The translations under genes were made by a program, and so were the position numbers. A stretch of 64,000 nt of DNA from assembly GCA_934622035.1 (NCBI GenBank), contig CAKTVG010000004.1:62001-126000 (forward strand), read 5' to 3'. Within the stretch, counting starts at the first letter, position 1, and each line of letters starts with the position of its first letter. The notes beneath the pieces are model-generated. The model searched no databases, had not been told where the DNA came from, and saw only the letters and a list, made by a program, of their open reading frames with translations. The stretch comes from an uncultured Oscillospiraceae bacterium (GTDB taxonomy: Bacteria; Bacillota; Clostridia; Oscillospirales; Oscillospiraceae). This document shows positions 25,901 to 33,099 of this stretch, one piece after another.

Positions 25901-28359
25901 ATACTTTCCCACAGGATGGCAAGACCTTTGTTTTCCACTGCAATACTGGTGACAATAGCGGTGCGGTTAAGCAAGACAGCAGCGGCAATTACTACCGTCA
26001 GCTGAATAACTTCCGCGGTGTGAACTCTGCCGACTATGAAATCTACATGGTCACGGTCACGATGACGGAGGATGCTGCTTCTGACACGCTTTCGAGCACG
26101 ACCAGCTACAAATACAACGGTGATGAACAGATCGTCTGGGCAATCGATGAGGCTGCGAGAGATGACAGTGGCCTTAATGAATATCAGGCAATTACTAGCG
26201 GCGATACTACTTACAGCGGCTGCACGATTGGCGGCGATCCCTATGTTCGCGGCGTTGAGGTCTACAACAAGCATGGTGCTCTGATTACCTACTATATCCG
26301 CGCGAAGATTACTGAGGATTTCCTCCGTGTGCACTACATTGACGACTCTAACGGATATGAGTTCTACAAGTACGATATTTCCGTCAAGAGCGGCACAATC
26401 TTCGATGCAGGATTTGCAAAGAAGTACCCTGACAACGGCAAAAACTTTGAGCTGATTAACAATACTGTTGAGAACTTCCTTGGTGTTACGGAGACGGTTA
26501 ATGCTGATCTTACAGGTATGTTCGGCGTTCCTGCACAGTATCGCTACAGCGACTACGAGTGCGTTAGAGTTACCCGCGAGAACGACGGCGAAGAAGTTGG
26601 CAAGCATGTTTACCTGTATTATAATTTCACTGCTGAAAAGACTTTCGTTGTTGACTTTGGCCTGCCGCTGAAGATTCGGCCGCAGGATGTCAGTGATAAG
26701 CTTGCAAATGCAACGATTACAAAAGTTACCGTTGGCAACAGCGCGTATGCAAAGATTACCACCGACAATGAGTACAATATTATTTATACCTTAATCAAAT
26801 CGATTGACGGTAAGGATAATATTACTGCTCGCTACTATGGTAAAAATGCTCAGAGCGGCGAGGAACAGAACGTAGCTTTCACCATTACCATCATCCCCGC
26901 GGCGAATGTCTACTACGAAGACAGCTTTGCGCGCTTCGATAACGGCGCGGGCGCGGCGGCTGCTGCACAGTGGAGCATTGAAACGAAGGGCGAGCAGAAG
27001 ACCGATGTCTATCAGGCGCTCGAAGAGCTGGGCGGCAAGACAAATGTCTATGGCTACGACGCTGCCTATGATAACTGCACGATGTTCTCCATGGGCAGCG
27101 CGCATACGGTCAATGTCACCTCCGCCATGGCCGCCAATTGGAATTCTTACGCGGATTCCGCATGGCCGACCGCAACCTTCACCTTCAAGGGCACCGGCTT
27201 CGATGTCATTTCCCTGACCAATAACACCTCCGGCGCCATCTTCGTTGACGTTGTCAAAACGGCAACCGGTACGGCGGTCAAGAACCTCCTCGTCGATAAC
27301 TATTATGGTTATAAGCAGGAAGGCAATACTTGGGTTGTCGATCCGACTGCAAGCGACACGCTCTATCAGATTCCGGTCATGAAGGTCACGGGCCTTGATT
27401 ATGACGAGTATACCGTCACCATCAAGGTTGCCTATTCCTCCTACTTCGATCATACGGCGAATAAGACGAACTACAACTTCTGGCTCGATGCCATCCGCGT
27501 CTATGACCCGATGGGTGAGAATGCTGAGTATACCAAGGACGGCGAGGGCTATCCGCAGTATATCAAGCTCCGCGACGCGATTGCAAAGGATGGCACTGCA
27601 GAAGTCAAAACTGCACTGTTCATCGATGGTGCCGAAAATGCCGACATTACGACCTACGCCAACTACGGCCCCAACAATGAGGTCTATCTGGCAAAGGGTC
27701 AGGCAATTACCTTCAACGTCCAGGGCGAAAACATTGCTTCCGTCCAGATCGGCGCAAAGGCCCCGAAGGGCACTGCAAAGATGTCTGTCGGTGGTACTGA
27801 AACGTCCATCGGAACCGCAACGGAAATGTATTATACGATTTCCAATGCTGGCGGCCGGTTTACCATCACCAACACCGGCGACAGCATCCTCTCCCTGACA
27901 AACCTCAAGATCACCTTCACGCAAAATAGCACGGCCTCTCTTGCCGCGCTGACGACGCAGGAGCAGAATGATGCGGTCATGGCAGTACGTGCGCTGTTCA
28001 CCGTCGCGCCGGAGCCCTTCGAGCCGTCCCGCTTTGAGGCCAGTTGGAACCGCACCACGGTTCGCGCCGGTCAGAAGGCGACCCTCATCGTGAAGACCTC
28101 CGAGGACGTCGATGCGATCACCGTCAATGGCCAGACCATTACCACCTTCCGCGTCCGCACCGAGCGTACCGGCTGGGGCTGGTGGTCCTCCAAGGTCACG
28201 TATCGTGAATTCACCTACAGCGTCACCCCGACCGAAACGACCGACTATGCAGTCGCCGCCGTGAACGCCGAGGGCGTGGCAAGCGAACCCCAGACCTTCC
28301 GCCTGACCGTGAGCAATCGCGGCTTCGGCGGCTGGCTGAAGGATTTATTCAGATTCTGA
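22996..28359 (+). CDS. giant secreted GH20-family hexosaminidase-like protein with Ig-like domains
   Basis: 1787 residues. A signal peptide (about 1-34) precedes a GH20 beta-N-acetylhexosaminidase-like TIM barrel (about 68-420) with the catalytic Asp-Glu pair in FNIAADECGF (Asp244-Glu245) and GHLQTVVRAME upstream. Two Big-2/Ig-like repeats (about 420-585) follow, then a long Tyr/Thr/Asn-rich central region (about 590-1290), two jelly-roll-like carbohydrate-binding stretches (about 1310-1480 and 1490-1650), and a final Ig-like domain ending in GGWLKDLFRF. No LPxTG signal, SLH domain or transmembrane tail was found, so it is secreted or held by carbohydrate binding. GH20 enzymes release terminal GlcNAc/GalNAc from mucin or host glycans. 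The middle third is clearly more AT-rich than either end. The peptide gene follows 16 bases later. Confidence 0.85.
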   Translation: MKQTKKHSKGLRLLSAVLALVMALSLLPLSVFAEERTQDSPEEITPQATTEISYVTKTKSVPLNKSTFYRIVHIDCGRKYFAPDDLKKIIDYASANNYTHVELAFGNDGLRFLLDDMSVTANGKTHASNAVTSAIQAGNKAFYDAGTNELTQAQMDDLITYATSKNIGIIPMFDAPGHLQTVVRAMETLGLSVNYTKPTTSGTSVNYAIDPTDATSVNFVQALMQKYIKYFANKGCTMFNIAADECGFSSMSTKTYTAYAKMVNSMAAMVQNAGMTPLAFNDGIYHIGMTTNTDFDTNIAVCYWDASSDKYAPAATLASKGFKIINTNNHWYYVIGKENITGSNWSQYAYTCEYAMKQMSSTNSCLNIDGDSNKTTPAGCMAAIWCDYPSNSANWTNVESYISTLSKYNTDYFKPHSLVTITAEETELYVGDETTIKVTGGTADWTVEPSDVLTLSATSGDSVTAAAQKAGTAVVTATVNGTAFTVTITVKELTYEIKAGTKTLALGQQTTLSLIPEATADWSSSNDNVIKLDIADTTASTQSSVQTVVAKAVGIGSATVKAEVGGKTAEIKLAVTENEYINGGETTITVGGTGTITTEGVNLVGNDVTIDDDSITSIAKITGQDAVPEKPEYTSTRVRYSALATTKDTPTKTSYYYKDGNNYHPIYAYYTSTWSYYGTTTKYYVGYSTIDSADDVRWKIADGATNNTYTTVYTKGIVAGTAASTTITFNGLKVGDTTVIIGDYKYTIHVIAEDLSNASKLPIQLWITNIPIELDTTKYSGGSTSGSFRSNNSWSEQKAWYVDVDAEDAYGEKGVALSKVLPEQMYRYENNITYWIKEYTDKAQMDLRLWSGRVHTSSNMQKVWDVDYSNSGTEFNYVRYYGGEWAVSADGQSWTTVTGSGSRASYSSCTEQLAVYYMLRTDITKEVSTDVADWGYINTDSDYSAQINKGYYVMLDFAVKYEGGTRNPDTFPQDGKTFVFHCNTGDNSGAVKQDSSGNYYRQLNNFRGVNSADYEIYMVTVTMTEDAASDTLSSTTSYKYNGDEQIVWAIDEAARDDSGLNEYQAITSGDTTYSGCTIGGDPYVRGVEVYNKHGALITYYIRAKITEDFLRVHYIDDSNGYEFYKYDISVKSGTIFDAGFAKKYPDNGKNFELINNTVENFLGVTETVNADLTGMFGVPAQYRYSDYECVRVTRENDGEEVGKHVYLYYNFTAEKTFVVDFGLPLKIRPQDVSDKLANATITKVTVGNSAYAKITTDNEYNIIYTLIKSIDGKDNITARYYGKNAQSGEEQNVAFTITIIPAANVYYEDSFARFDNGAGAAAAAQWSIETKGEQKTDVYQALEELGGKTNVYGYDAAYDNCTMFSMGSAHTVNVTSAMAANWNSYADSAWPTATFTFKGTGFDVISLTNNTSGAIFVDVVKTATGTAVKNLLVDNYYGYKQEGNTWVVDPTASDTLYQIPVMKVTGLDYDEYTVTIKVAYSSYFDHTANKTNYNFWLDAIRVYDPMGENAEYTKDGEGYPQYIKLRDAIAKDGTAEVKTALFIDGAENADITTYANYGPNNEVYLAKGQAITFNVQGENIASVQIGAKAPKGTAKMSVGGTETSIGTATEMYYTISNAGGRFTITNTGDSILSLTNLKITFTQNSTASLAALTTQEQNDAVMAVRALFTVAPEPFEPSRFEASWNRTTVRAGQKATLIVKTSEDVDAITVNGQTITTFRVRTERTGWGWWSSKVTYREFTYSVTPTETTDYAVAAVNAEGVASEPQTFRLTVSNRGFGGWLKDLFRF

Positions 28360-28375
28360 GGAAGGAGTGAGAAAT

Positions 28376-28618
28376 ATGAAAAAAGCTTATGTGAAGCCTG
28401 AGATCTATTTCGAGAGCTTCGAACTCAGCGCGAATATCGCAACGGCTTGCCCCAAGGCAACGCATACGCCTTCCGATAATATGTGTGGTGTTAATATTGA
28501 TGGCGTTGGTATGGTCTTTTTAGACGCCATTGCTGAATGCAAATATAAAGGTGCAGATGGTGATTATAGTACGTGCTATCATAATCCTGATTCCAATCTA
28601 AACCTTTTCAACTCCTAA
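28376..28618 (+). CDS. small Cys-containing peptide, candidate precursor of peptide-modification cluster
   Basis: 80 residues beginning MKKAYVKPEIYFESFELSAN. This charged and aromatic leader-like start leads into a Cys-bearing part with four Cys (in TACPK, NMCGV, AECKY, STCYH) and a C-terminal Ser. There is no signal peptide or membrane helix. GAAGGAG is 8 bases before the ATG. It is cotranscribed with the GH20 gene and followed by a strong terminator, then by lipoprotein, HprK-like kinase, radical SAM and PqqD-like genes. Size, leader and context fit a RiPP precursor, and some HprK-like kinases phosphorylate the terminal Ser of lasso precursors. Precursor status is inference; it could be a surface or secreted peptide unrelated to the maturase. 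It is AT-richer than its neighbours. Confidence 0.65.
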   Translation: MKKAYVKPEIYFESFELSANIATACPKATHTPSDNMCGVNIDGVGMVFLDAIAECKYKGADGDYSTCYHNPDSNLNLFNS

Positions 28619-28631
28619 TTCCCAATAACTC

Positions 28632-28664
28632 AATGCCCTGCCCGAAAGGGCAGGGCATTTTTCC
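28632..28664 (+). terminator. rho-independent terminator after peptide gene
   Basis: A 12-bp perfect stem (AATGCCCTGCCC and complement) with a GAAA tetraloop and a run of T. The maturation genes start 26 bases later without a clear promoter, so they may depend on read-through. Confidence 0.85.
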
Positions 28665-28689
28665 TGACTTCCTGAAAAAGGAGAACACC

Positions 28690-29364
28690 ATGAAACATTT
28701 CAAGCTGCTTGCGCTGCTGCTCAGCGCGATGCTCCTGCTGTGTGCCTGCGCCCAGCCCGACGCGGAAACCACGCCGCCCACGGAAAGCTACGCCACGGCG
28801 ACGCCCGTCCTTGATCTCGGCAGCGGCCTGTCCCTGCTGCGCGTGTCCGGCTATGCCGGCCTTTATGTCGAGGACGGCACAGACGAGACGGTTTCCGATG
28901 TCTGCGCGATTCTCGTGCGCAACGACGGAGACAAAACGGTGCAGTATGCCCATATTGTCCTCTCCATTGCCGAGGAGTCCTATGAATTCGACCTGACGAC
29001 GCTTCCTGCCGGAGAAACGGCGCAGCTTCTGGAGCTTTCGCGTAAGGCTGTGCCGCAGTCTACGGAGGAAATGACGCCGTATCTGACGAGCTTTGCCGTC
29101 TTTGAAACGGAGCCGAGCCTGTGCGCGGACGTGATTTCCGTTGAGACGCAGGACACGGCCATCACGCTTACCAATATTTCCGATGCGGACATCGGCGGTC
29201 AAATCTATGTGTATTATAAAGTGCAGACGAACGGCCTGTATATCGGCGGCATTACCTATCGCGTCGGCGTGAGCGGCCTGAATGCTGGCGAGAGCACGAC
29301 CTGCTATGCCGGGCATTTTGTCCAGGACAGCTGCCGGGTGATGTTTGTGACCTATGTACCGTGA
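28690..29364 (+). CDS. lipoprotein of the peptide-modification cluster
   Basis: 224 residues with a lipoprotein signal (LLALLLSAMLLLCACAQ; lipidated Cys near residue 20) and a Thr/Pro linker. Two beta-rich segments follow, with TLPAGETAQLLELSRKAVP and a later VSGLNAGESTTCYAG, resembling FxLYD-like or small Ig-like extracellular domains. AAGGAG lies 6 bases before the ATG. The stop overlaps the start of the HprK-like gene, so the four genes 28690-31557 are translated as one coupled unit. Its place beside a radical SAM maturase is unusual; it could be an immunity, receptor or docking protein for the product. That is inference, and no family was identified. Confidence 0.7.
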   Translation: MKHFKLLALLLSAMLLLCACAQPDAETTPPTESYATATPVLDLGSGLSLLRVSGYAGLYVEDGTDETVSDVCAILVRNDGDKTVQYAHIVLSIAEESYEFDLTTLPAGETAQLLELSRKAVPQSTEEMTPYLTSFAVFETEPSLCADVISVETQDTAITLTNISDADIGGQIYVYYKVQTNGLYIGGITYRVGVSGLNAGESTTCYAGHFVQDSCRVMFVTYVP

Positions 29365-30208
29365 GTATTATGCCTTCGGCGGCGTGCGCCTCTGCCTTTG
29401 CGGAGAGGAGCCATGGCAGAACTCGCCTATGTGCGACCCGTTTCGGGCGCAGCCCGGTTCGGCGGCCCACATAATTTACGTTTCTTTTCGTGACGTAATC
29501 CCCGACCCGCCGCAGAACGCCGTACAGCATGCCTGCCTGTGGCGCTGGCGCGAGGGCGGGAGGCTTTGCCTGATGCAGCGCTACGACCGGCGGTATTCTT
29601 CGTTCGCCCTTCGCGACGGCGACCGAACGCAGCTCTATTTTTCGCCGGAATATCGCCGGACGCTTTCCGCACGTGTGATTCTGGAATCTGCCGGGCTGTT
29701 TGACCTGCTCGCCGGCTTCGGCATGTTGATTCTGCACAGCTCATATATTATGACGCAGCAGGGCGAAGGGATCCTCTTCTCCGGTCCGAGCGGCGCTGGA
29801 AAGAGCACACAGGCGGCGCTTTGGGAGCGCTTTGCCGGTGCACGGATTGTCAATGGCGACCGGGCGCTGGTGCATCCCGAGGCAAGAACGGTCCATGGGA
29901 TTTTCTATGCCGGAACATCCGGTATCTGCTTGCAGGAGAGCGCACCACTGCGTGCGATCGTTCTGCCGGTGCAGGCGCAGGAAAACCGTGTCAGTCTTCC
30001 TGCGAAGCGTGCCGCTTTTGCGGCGCTCATCAATCAGTGTGCGTATTACACCTGGGCGGAGGATTCTGCAAGCAGGATGACGGAGCTGGCGGCACAGCTC
30101 GTCTCTAATGTGCCGGTATATCGGCTGGAATGCCGAAAGGACGAGGGCGCCGTTGCGGCGCTTTTGGAGGAATTGAGGAGGAGCGACTATGGAATTCAGC
30201 AGCGTTGA
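29354..30208 (+). CDS. HprK-like P-loop kinase
   Basis: 284 residues. A divergent N-terminal part is followed by a kinase core with P-loop LFSGPSGAGKST (about 142-152) and an acidic GDRALVH (Asp169), as in the C-terminal domain of HPr kinase/phosphorylase. It lacks the HPr-binding N-terminal fold and the usual HPrK signature region. Shortened HprK-like proteins occur in RiPP clusters; lasso-peptide kinases of this group phosphorylate the C-terminal Ser of the precursor. It overlaps the lipoprotein stop and the radical SAM start (20-base overlap). The peptide at 28376-28618 ends in Ser, so it is a plausible substrate, but this is inference. Confidence 0.75.
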   Translation: MYREYYAFGGVRLCLCGEEPWQNSPMCDPFRAQPGSAAHIIYVSFRDVIPDPPQNAVQHACLWRWREGGRLCLMQRYDRRYSSFALRDGDRTQLYFSPEYRRTLSARVILESAGLFDLLAGFGMLILHSSYIMTQQGEGILFSGPSGAGKSTQAALWERFAGARIVNGDRALVHPEARTVHGIFYAGTSGICLQESAPLRAIVLPVQAQENRVSLPAKRAAFAALINQCAYYTWAEDSASRMTELAAQLVSNVPVYRLECRKDEGAVAALLEELRRSDYGIQQR

Positions 30209-31310
30209 GCCGCGGCTTTCCACCTATCTGCATGCGAAAGCATGCCGCGACGGTACGCCTTTGGCGGGCAACTTTGAGCTGACTGCGCGCTGCAATTTTG
30301 ACTGCAAAATGTGCTATGTTCATCTTTCTGCGAAGGAGCAGCAGCGCCGCGGACGAGAGCTGTCGGCGGACGAATGGCTTGCCATTGCGGAAAGCGCGCG
30401 CAGCAGGGGAATGCTCTTCCTGCTCCTGACTGGCGGTGAGCCGCTGATTCGCCCGGACTTCCGGTATCTTCTGACGGAGCTGAAGAAGATGGGACTGCTG
30501 GTGTCCGTCAATACCAACGGTTCCCTGATCGACCGCGACTGGCTCGATTTTTTCAAACACGAGCCGCCGTTTCGTTTTAATATCACACTTTACGGAGCGG
30601 AGGACGCGGCATATGAGCGACTGTGCGGCGTTCCTGCATTTGAGCGCGTGACTTCGAATATCCGCGCGCTGAAGCAGTTGGGTGCGGATGTGAAGCTGAA
30701 TGTTTCTCTGACGCCCAACAATGCGCCGGATCTGGAAAAAATCTACGCCATTGCGAAGGAATTGAAAACGCCGGTACAGCTTGCAACCTATATGTTCCCG
30801 CCGCTGCGCCGCAGCGAGGAAATGATCGGTAAAAATGATCGTTTTACGCCGCAGGAGGCGGCGAGGTACAGCTTTGCTTGGGACAAGCTGCGCTTTTCGC
30901 CGGAAATGCTGCACGAACGCGCCGCAGCGATGCGCGCCGGGCTTGCCGTTCCTGACGGCGAAGCCTGTGAGGGCGCACCGGGCGAGGGCGTTTCCTGCCG
31001 CGCCGGGCGCAGTGCATTCTGGCTGAATTGGCTGGGGATGATGACTCCCTGCGGCATGATGACGACCCCGGCTGTTTCTGTGCCGGAGGTCGGCTTCGAC
31101 CGTGCCTGGGAAGAGATCAAAGCGGCGACTGCCGCAATCCGCTTACCCGTTGCTTGCGCAAACTGCAAGAACAAACACGTCTGTCACGTTTGCGCGGCGA
31201 TGTGCGTAACGGAGACCGGAAAATTTGACGGCAAACCGCAGTATCTCTGCGATATGTCGCGTGAAACGATTCGCATGACGCTGGAGGAAGAAAGCAATGA
31301 AGATTCATAA
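30189..31310 (+). CDS. radical SAM/SPASM peptide maturase
   Basis: 373 residues. The [4Fe-4S] cluster that cleaves S-adenosylmethionine is bound by Cys35, Cys39 and Cys42 (ARCNFDCKMCY). The GGEP motif follows (LLTGGEPLIRP). A Cys-rich C-terminal SPASM domain (SCRAGRSAFW, MTPCGMM, CANCKNKHVCHVCAAMC, YLCDM) binds auxiliary clusters. SPASM enzymes modify ribosomal peptides or pyrroloquinoline-type precursors, forming thioether or C-C links. AGGAGG lies 7 bases before the ATG. The next gene is a PqqD-like recognition protein overlapping by 14 bases, the standard pairing for precursor delivery. The modification made is not predictable. Confidence 0.87.
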   Translation: MEFSSVEPRLSTYLHAKACRDGTPLAGNFELTARCNFDCKMCYVHLSAKEQQRRGRELSADEWLAIAESARSRGMLFLLLTGGEPLIRPDFRYLLTELKKMGLLVSVNTNGSLIDRDWLDFFKHEPPFRFNITLYGAEDAAYERLCGVPAFERVTSNIRALKQLGADVKLNVSLTPNNAPDLEKIYAIAKELKTPVQLATYMFPPLRRSEEMIGKNDRFTPQEAARYSFAWDKLRFSPEMLHERAAAMRAGLAVPDGEACEGAPGEGVSCRAGRSAFWLNWLGMMTPCGMMTTPAVSVPEVGFDRAWEEIKAATAAIRLPVACANCKNKHVCHVCAAMCVTETGKFDGKPQYLCDMSRETIRMTLEEESNEDS

Positions 31311-31557
31311 GCAGCTGGTCAAACGCAATATTGCGGGCGACGTGATCCTTGTGCCTGTCGGCGATGCCTCGCTGGAACTGAAGGGGCTTCTGACGCTGAA
31401 CGAGACGGGCGAGCGTATTTGGGATTTACTCCCGGACGCGGCGAGTGAAGACGAGATTTTTCAGGCGCTGCTGGAAGAATATGACGTCGAGCCGTCGGTT
31501 CTTCGCACCGATGTGGATGCGTTCTTTGTAAAGCTGCGCGAGCTTGCGATTATTTAA
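31297..31557 (+). CDS. PqqD-like RiPP recognition element protein
   Basis: 86 residues, the usual length for PqqD-type winged-helix proteins. The family pattern is present: a beta-strand start, ELKGLLTLNETGERIWDLL in the centre, then an acidic helix with EDEIFQALLEEYDVE and a C-terminal helix (DVDAFFVKLRELAII). These proteins bind the leader of a precursor peptide and hand it to a radical SAM enzyme. The start overlaps the maturase stop by 14 bases. It is the last gene of the cluster, followed by a terminator. It is the strongest single reason to read 28.4-31.6 kb as a peptide-modification locus. Confidence 0.85.
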   Translation: MKIHKQLVKRNIAGDVILVPVGDASLELKGLLTLNETGERIWDLLPDAASEDEIFQALLEEYDVEPSVLRTDVDAFFVKLRELAII

Positions 31558-31564
31558 ATTACAT

Positions 31565-31606
31565 GCTCCCCTCTGACCGGGTTTCCGGCAGTGGGGAGTG
31601 TTTTTG
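31565..31606 (+). terminator. rho-independent terminator of maturation cluster
   Basis: A stem of CTCCCC/GGGGAG with an inner CCGG-GTTT-CCGG hairpin, followed by TGTTTTT. Confidence 0.7.
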
Positions 31607-31629
31607 CGCGAAAAAAGTCTGTAAGGCAC

Positions 31630-31658
31630 TTGAAGCTGCCGCGCGGCTGTGCTATACT
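31630..31658 (+). promoter_or_regulatory. sigma-A promoter for second MATE gene
   Basis: TTGAAG, 17 bases, TATACT, 39 bases before the start codon. Confidence 0.65.
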
Positions 31659-31696
31659 GTGTCGGTATGTCTTGATGAAGGAGTGAAATATGTCTC

Positions 31697-33055
31697 ATGG
31701 AGGCAAAAACGCAGAGCAGCCTGACGCACGGGCCGCTCGGACGGCAGATTTTGCGCTTCAGCCTGCCGCTGATGCTCTCAAACGTTTTGCAGGTACTGTT
31801 CAATATGTCGGATATTGCCGTTGTCGGGCGCTTTTCCGGTTCCCGTGCGCTTGGCGCCGTTGGCTCAACAGCAACCCTCGTCACACTTTTTACCGGCTTT
31901 CTGATCGGCATGGGCAGCGGCGTCAACGCCCTTGTCGCGCGTTATCTCGGCGCGGAGAGCAAGGAAGACACCGACCAGACCGTCCATACTGCGGCGATTC
32001 TCTGCGTTCTCCTTGGCGCGGTGCTTCTTGGTCTGGGTGTGGCGCTTGCGCGGCCAATGCTGGAGCTGCTCGGAACGAAGGAAGAATTGATCGACGGTGC
32101 GACGCTGTATTTACATATCTATTTTTTCGGCATGCCAGCGATGGCGCTGTATAACTTCGGCAACGGCGTTTTGAGTGCCGCCGGGGATACGCGGCGGCCG
32201 CTGGTATATCTGCTGATTGCTGGCATTTTGAATGTGCTTTTGAATCTGTTTTTCGTGATCGTTTGCAGCATGGATGAAAACGGCGTGGCGCTGGCGAGCA
32301 TCCTTTCTCAGTATCTTTCCGCCGGATTGATTCTTCTGGCGCTCTTTCGCTGCCGGGAGGACTATGCGCTGCGTGTGTCTCGCCTGAAAATCCAAGGAGA
32401 GAAAGCGAAAATGCTGCTTTCTCTTGGCTGCTCAGCAGGCTTCCAGAATGCGATTTTCTCCATTGCGAATCTGTTCATTCAGGCGGCAGTCAACACCTTC
32501 CCGACGGTCATCGTCGAGGGCAACTCCGCCGCGAGCAATGCCGACGGCTTGGTGTATGACGTTATGGCCGCGTTTCATACCGCCTGCGCAAGCTTCATCG
32601 GTCAGAATTTCGGCGCCGGACAGCGGGAACGCGTCCGCAGAAGCTATCTCATCAGTCTGGGGTATTCCTTCGCCATGGGCACGGTGCTTGGCCTGCTGTT
32701 GGTCTTCTTCGGAAACGGTTTCCTCTCCCTCTTCACAAAGGACGCTGACGTCGCGGCAGAGGGCATGGTTCGCCTGCGCGTGATGGGTCTGTCCTATGGC
32801 ATTTCCGCCTTCATGGACTGCACGATCGCGGCCTCGCGCGGACTTGGAAAATGTGTAGTTCCGACGATTATTGTAATTGCCGGCTCCTGTGTGTTCCGTG
32901 TGATTTGGGTCTATACCGTTTTTGCGTATTTCAATACGATCCAGTCACTGTATTTAATGTATGCCTTTTCCTGGACAATTACGGCGGTTGCGGAGATTTT
33001 CTATTTCCGCGTTGCCTACCGAAAGCAAATGGCGTCGATGCCGGTGTTGACATAA
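31697..33055 (+). CDS. MATE-family exporter (second copy)
   Basis: 452 residues, twelve membrane segments. It starts LTHGPLGRQILRFSLPLMLSN, the common opening of NorM/DinF-like MATE proteins in Clostridia. The first conserved half contains FNMSDIAVVGRFSGSRALGA. The start is ambiguous: GGAG lies 13 bases before the ATG at 31697, whereas an out-of-frame ATG at 31690 has ideal spacing, so translation may be weak or this short upstream start may modulate it. Transcribed separately from the maturation genes, from its own promoter. It might export the matured peptide or be unrelated; MATE proteins normally export small cationic compounds. Confidence 0.85.
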   Translation: MEAKTQSSLTHGPLGRQILRFSLPLMLSNVLQVLFNMSDIAVVGRFSGSRALGAVGSTATLVTLFTGFLIGMGSGVNALVARYLGAESKEDTDQTVHTAAILCVLLGAVLLGLGVALARPMLELLGTKEELIDGATLYLHIYFFGMPAMALYNFGNGVLSAAGDTRRPLVYLLIAGILNVLLNLFFVIVCSMDENGVALASILSQYLSAGLILLALFRCREDYALRVSRLKIQGEKAKMLLSLGCSAGFQNAIFSIANLFIQAAVNTFPTVIVEGNSAASNADGLVYDVMAAFHTACASFIGQNFGAGQRERVRRSYLISLGYSFAMGTVLGLLLVFFGNGFLSLFTKDADVAAEGMVRLRVMGLSYGISAFMDCTIAASRGLGKCVVPTIIVIAGSCVFRVIWVYTVFAYFNTIQSLYLMYAFSWTITAVAEIFYFRVAYRKQMASMPVLT

Positions 33056-33075
33056 TGCCGTTCGCCTAGTACAAT
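33047..33075 (+). promoter_or_regulatory. sigma-A promoter for LCP/editing/GluQRS operon
   Basis: TTGACA, 17 bases, TACAAT. The -35 is inside the last codons of the MATE gene. Confidence 0.75.
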
Positions 33076-33099
33076 AGAAGCTGAAAAGGAGGGAAAGCA

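Noticed and set aside
31690..32154. 154-codon frame starting at ATG 31690
   Set aside because: It overlaps the MATE gene out of frame and encodes no recognisable protein, despite its good ribosome binding site.
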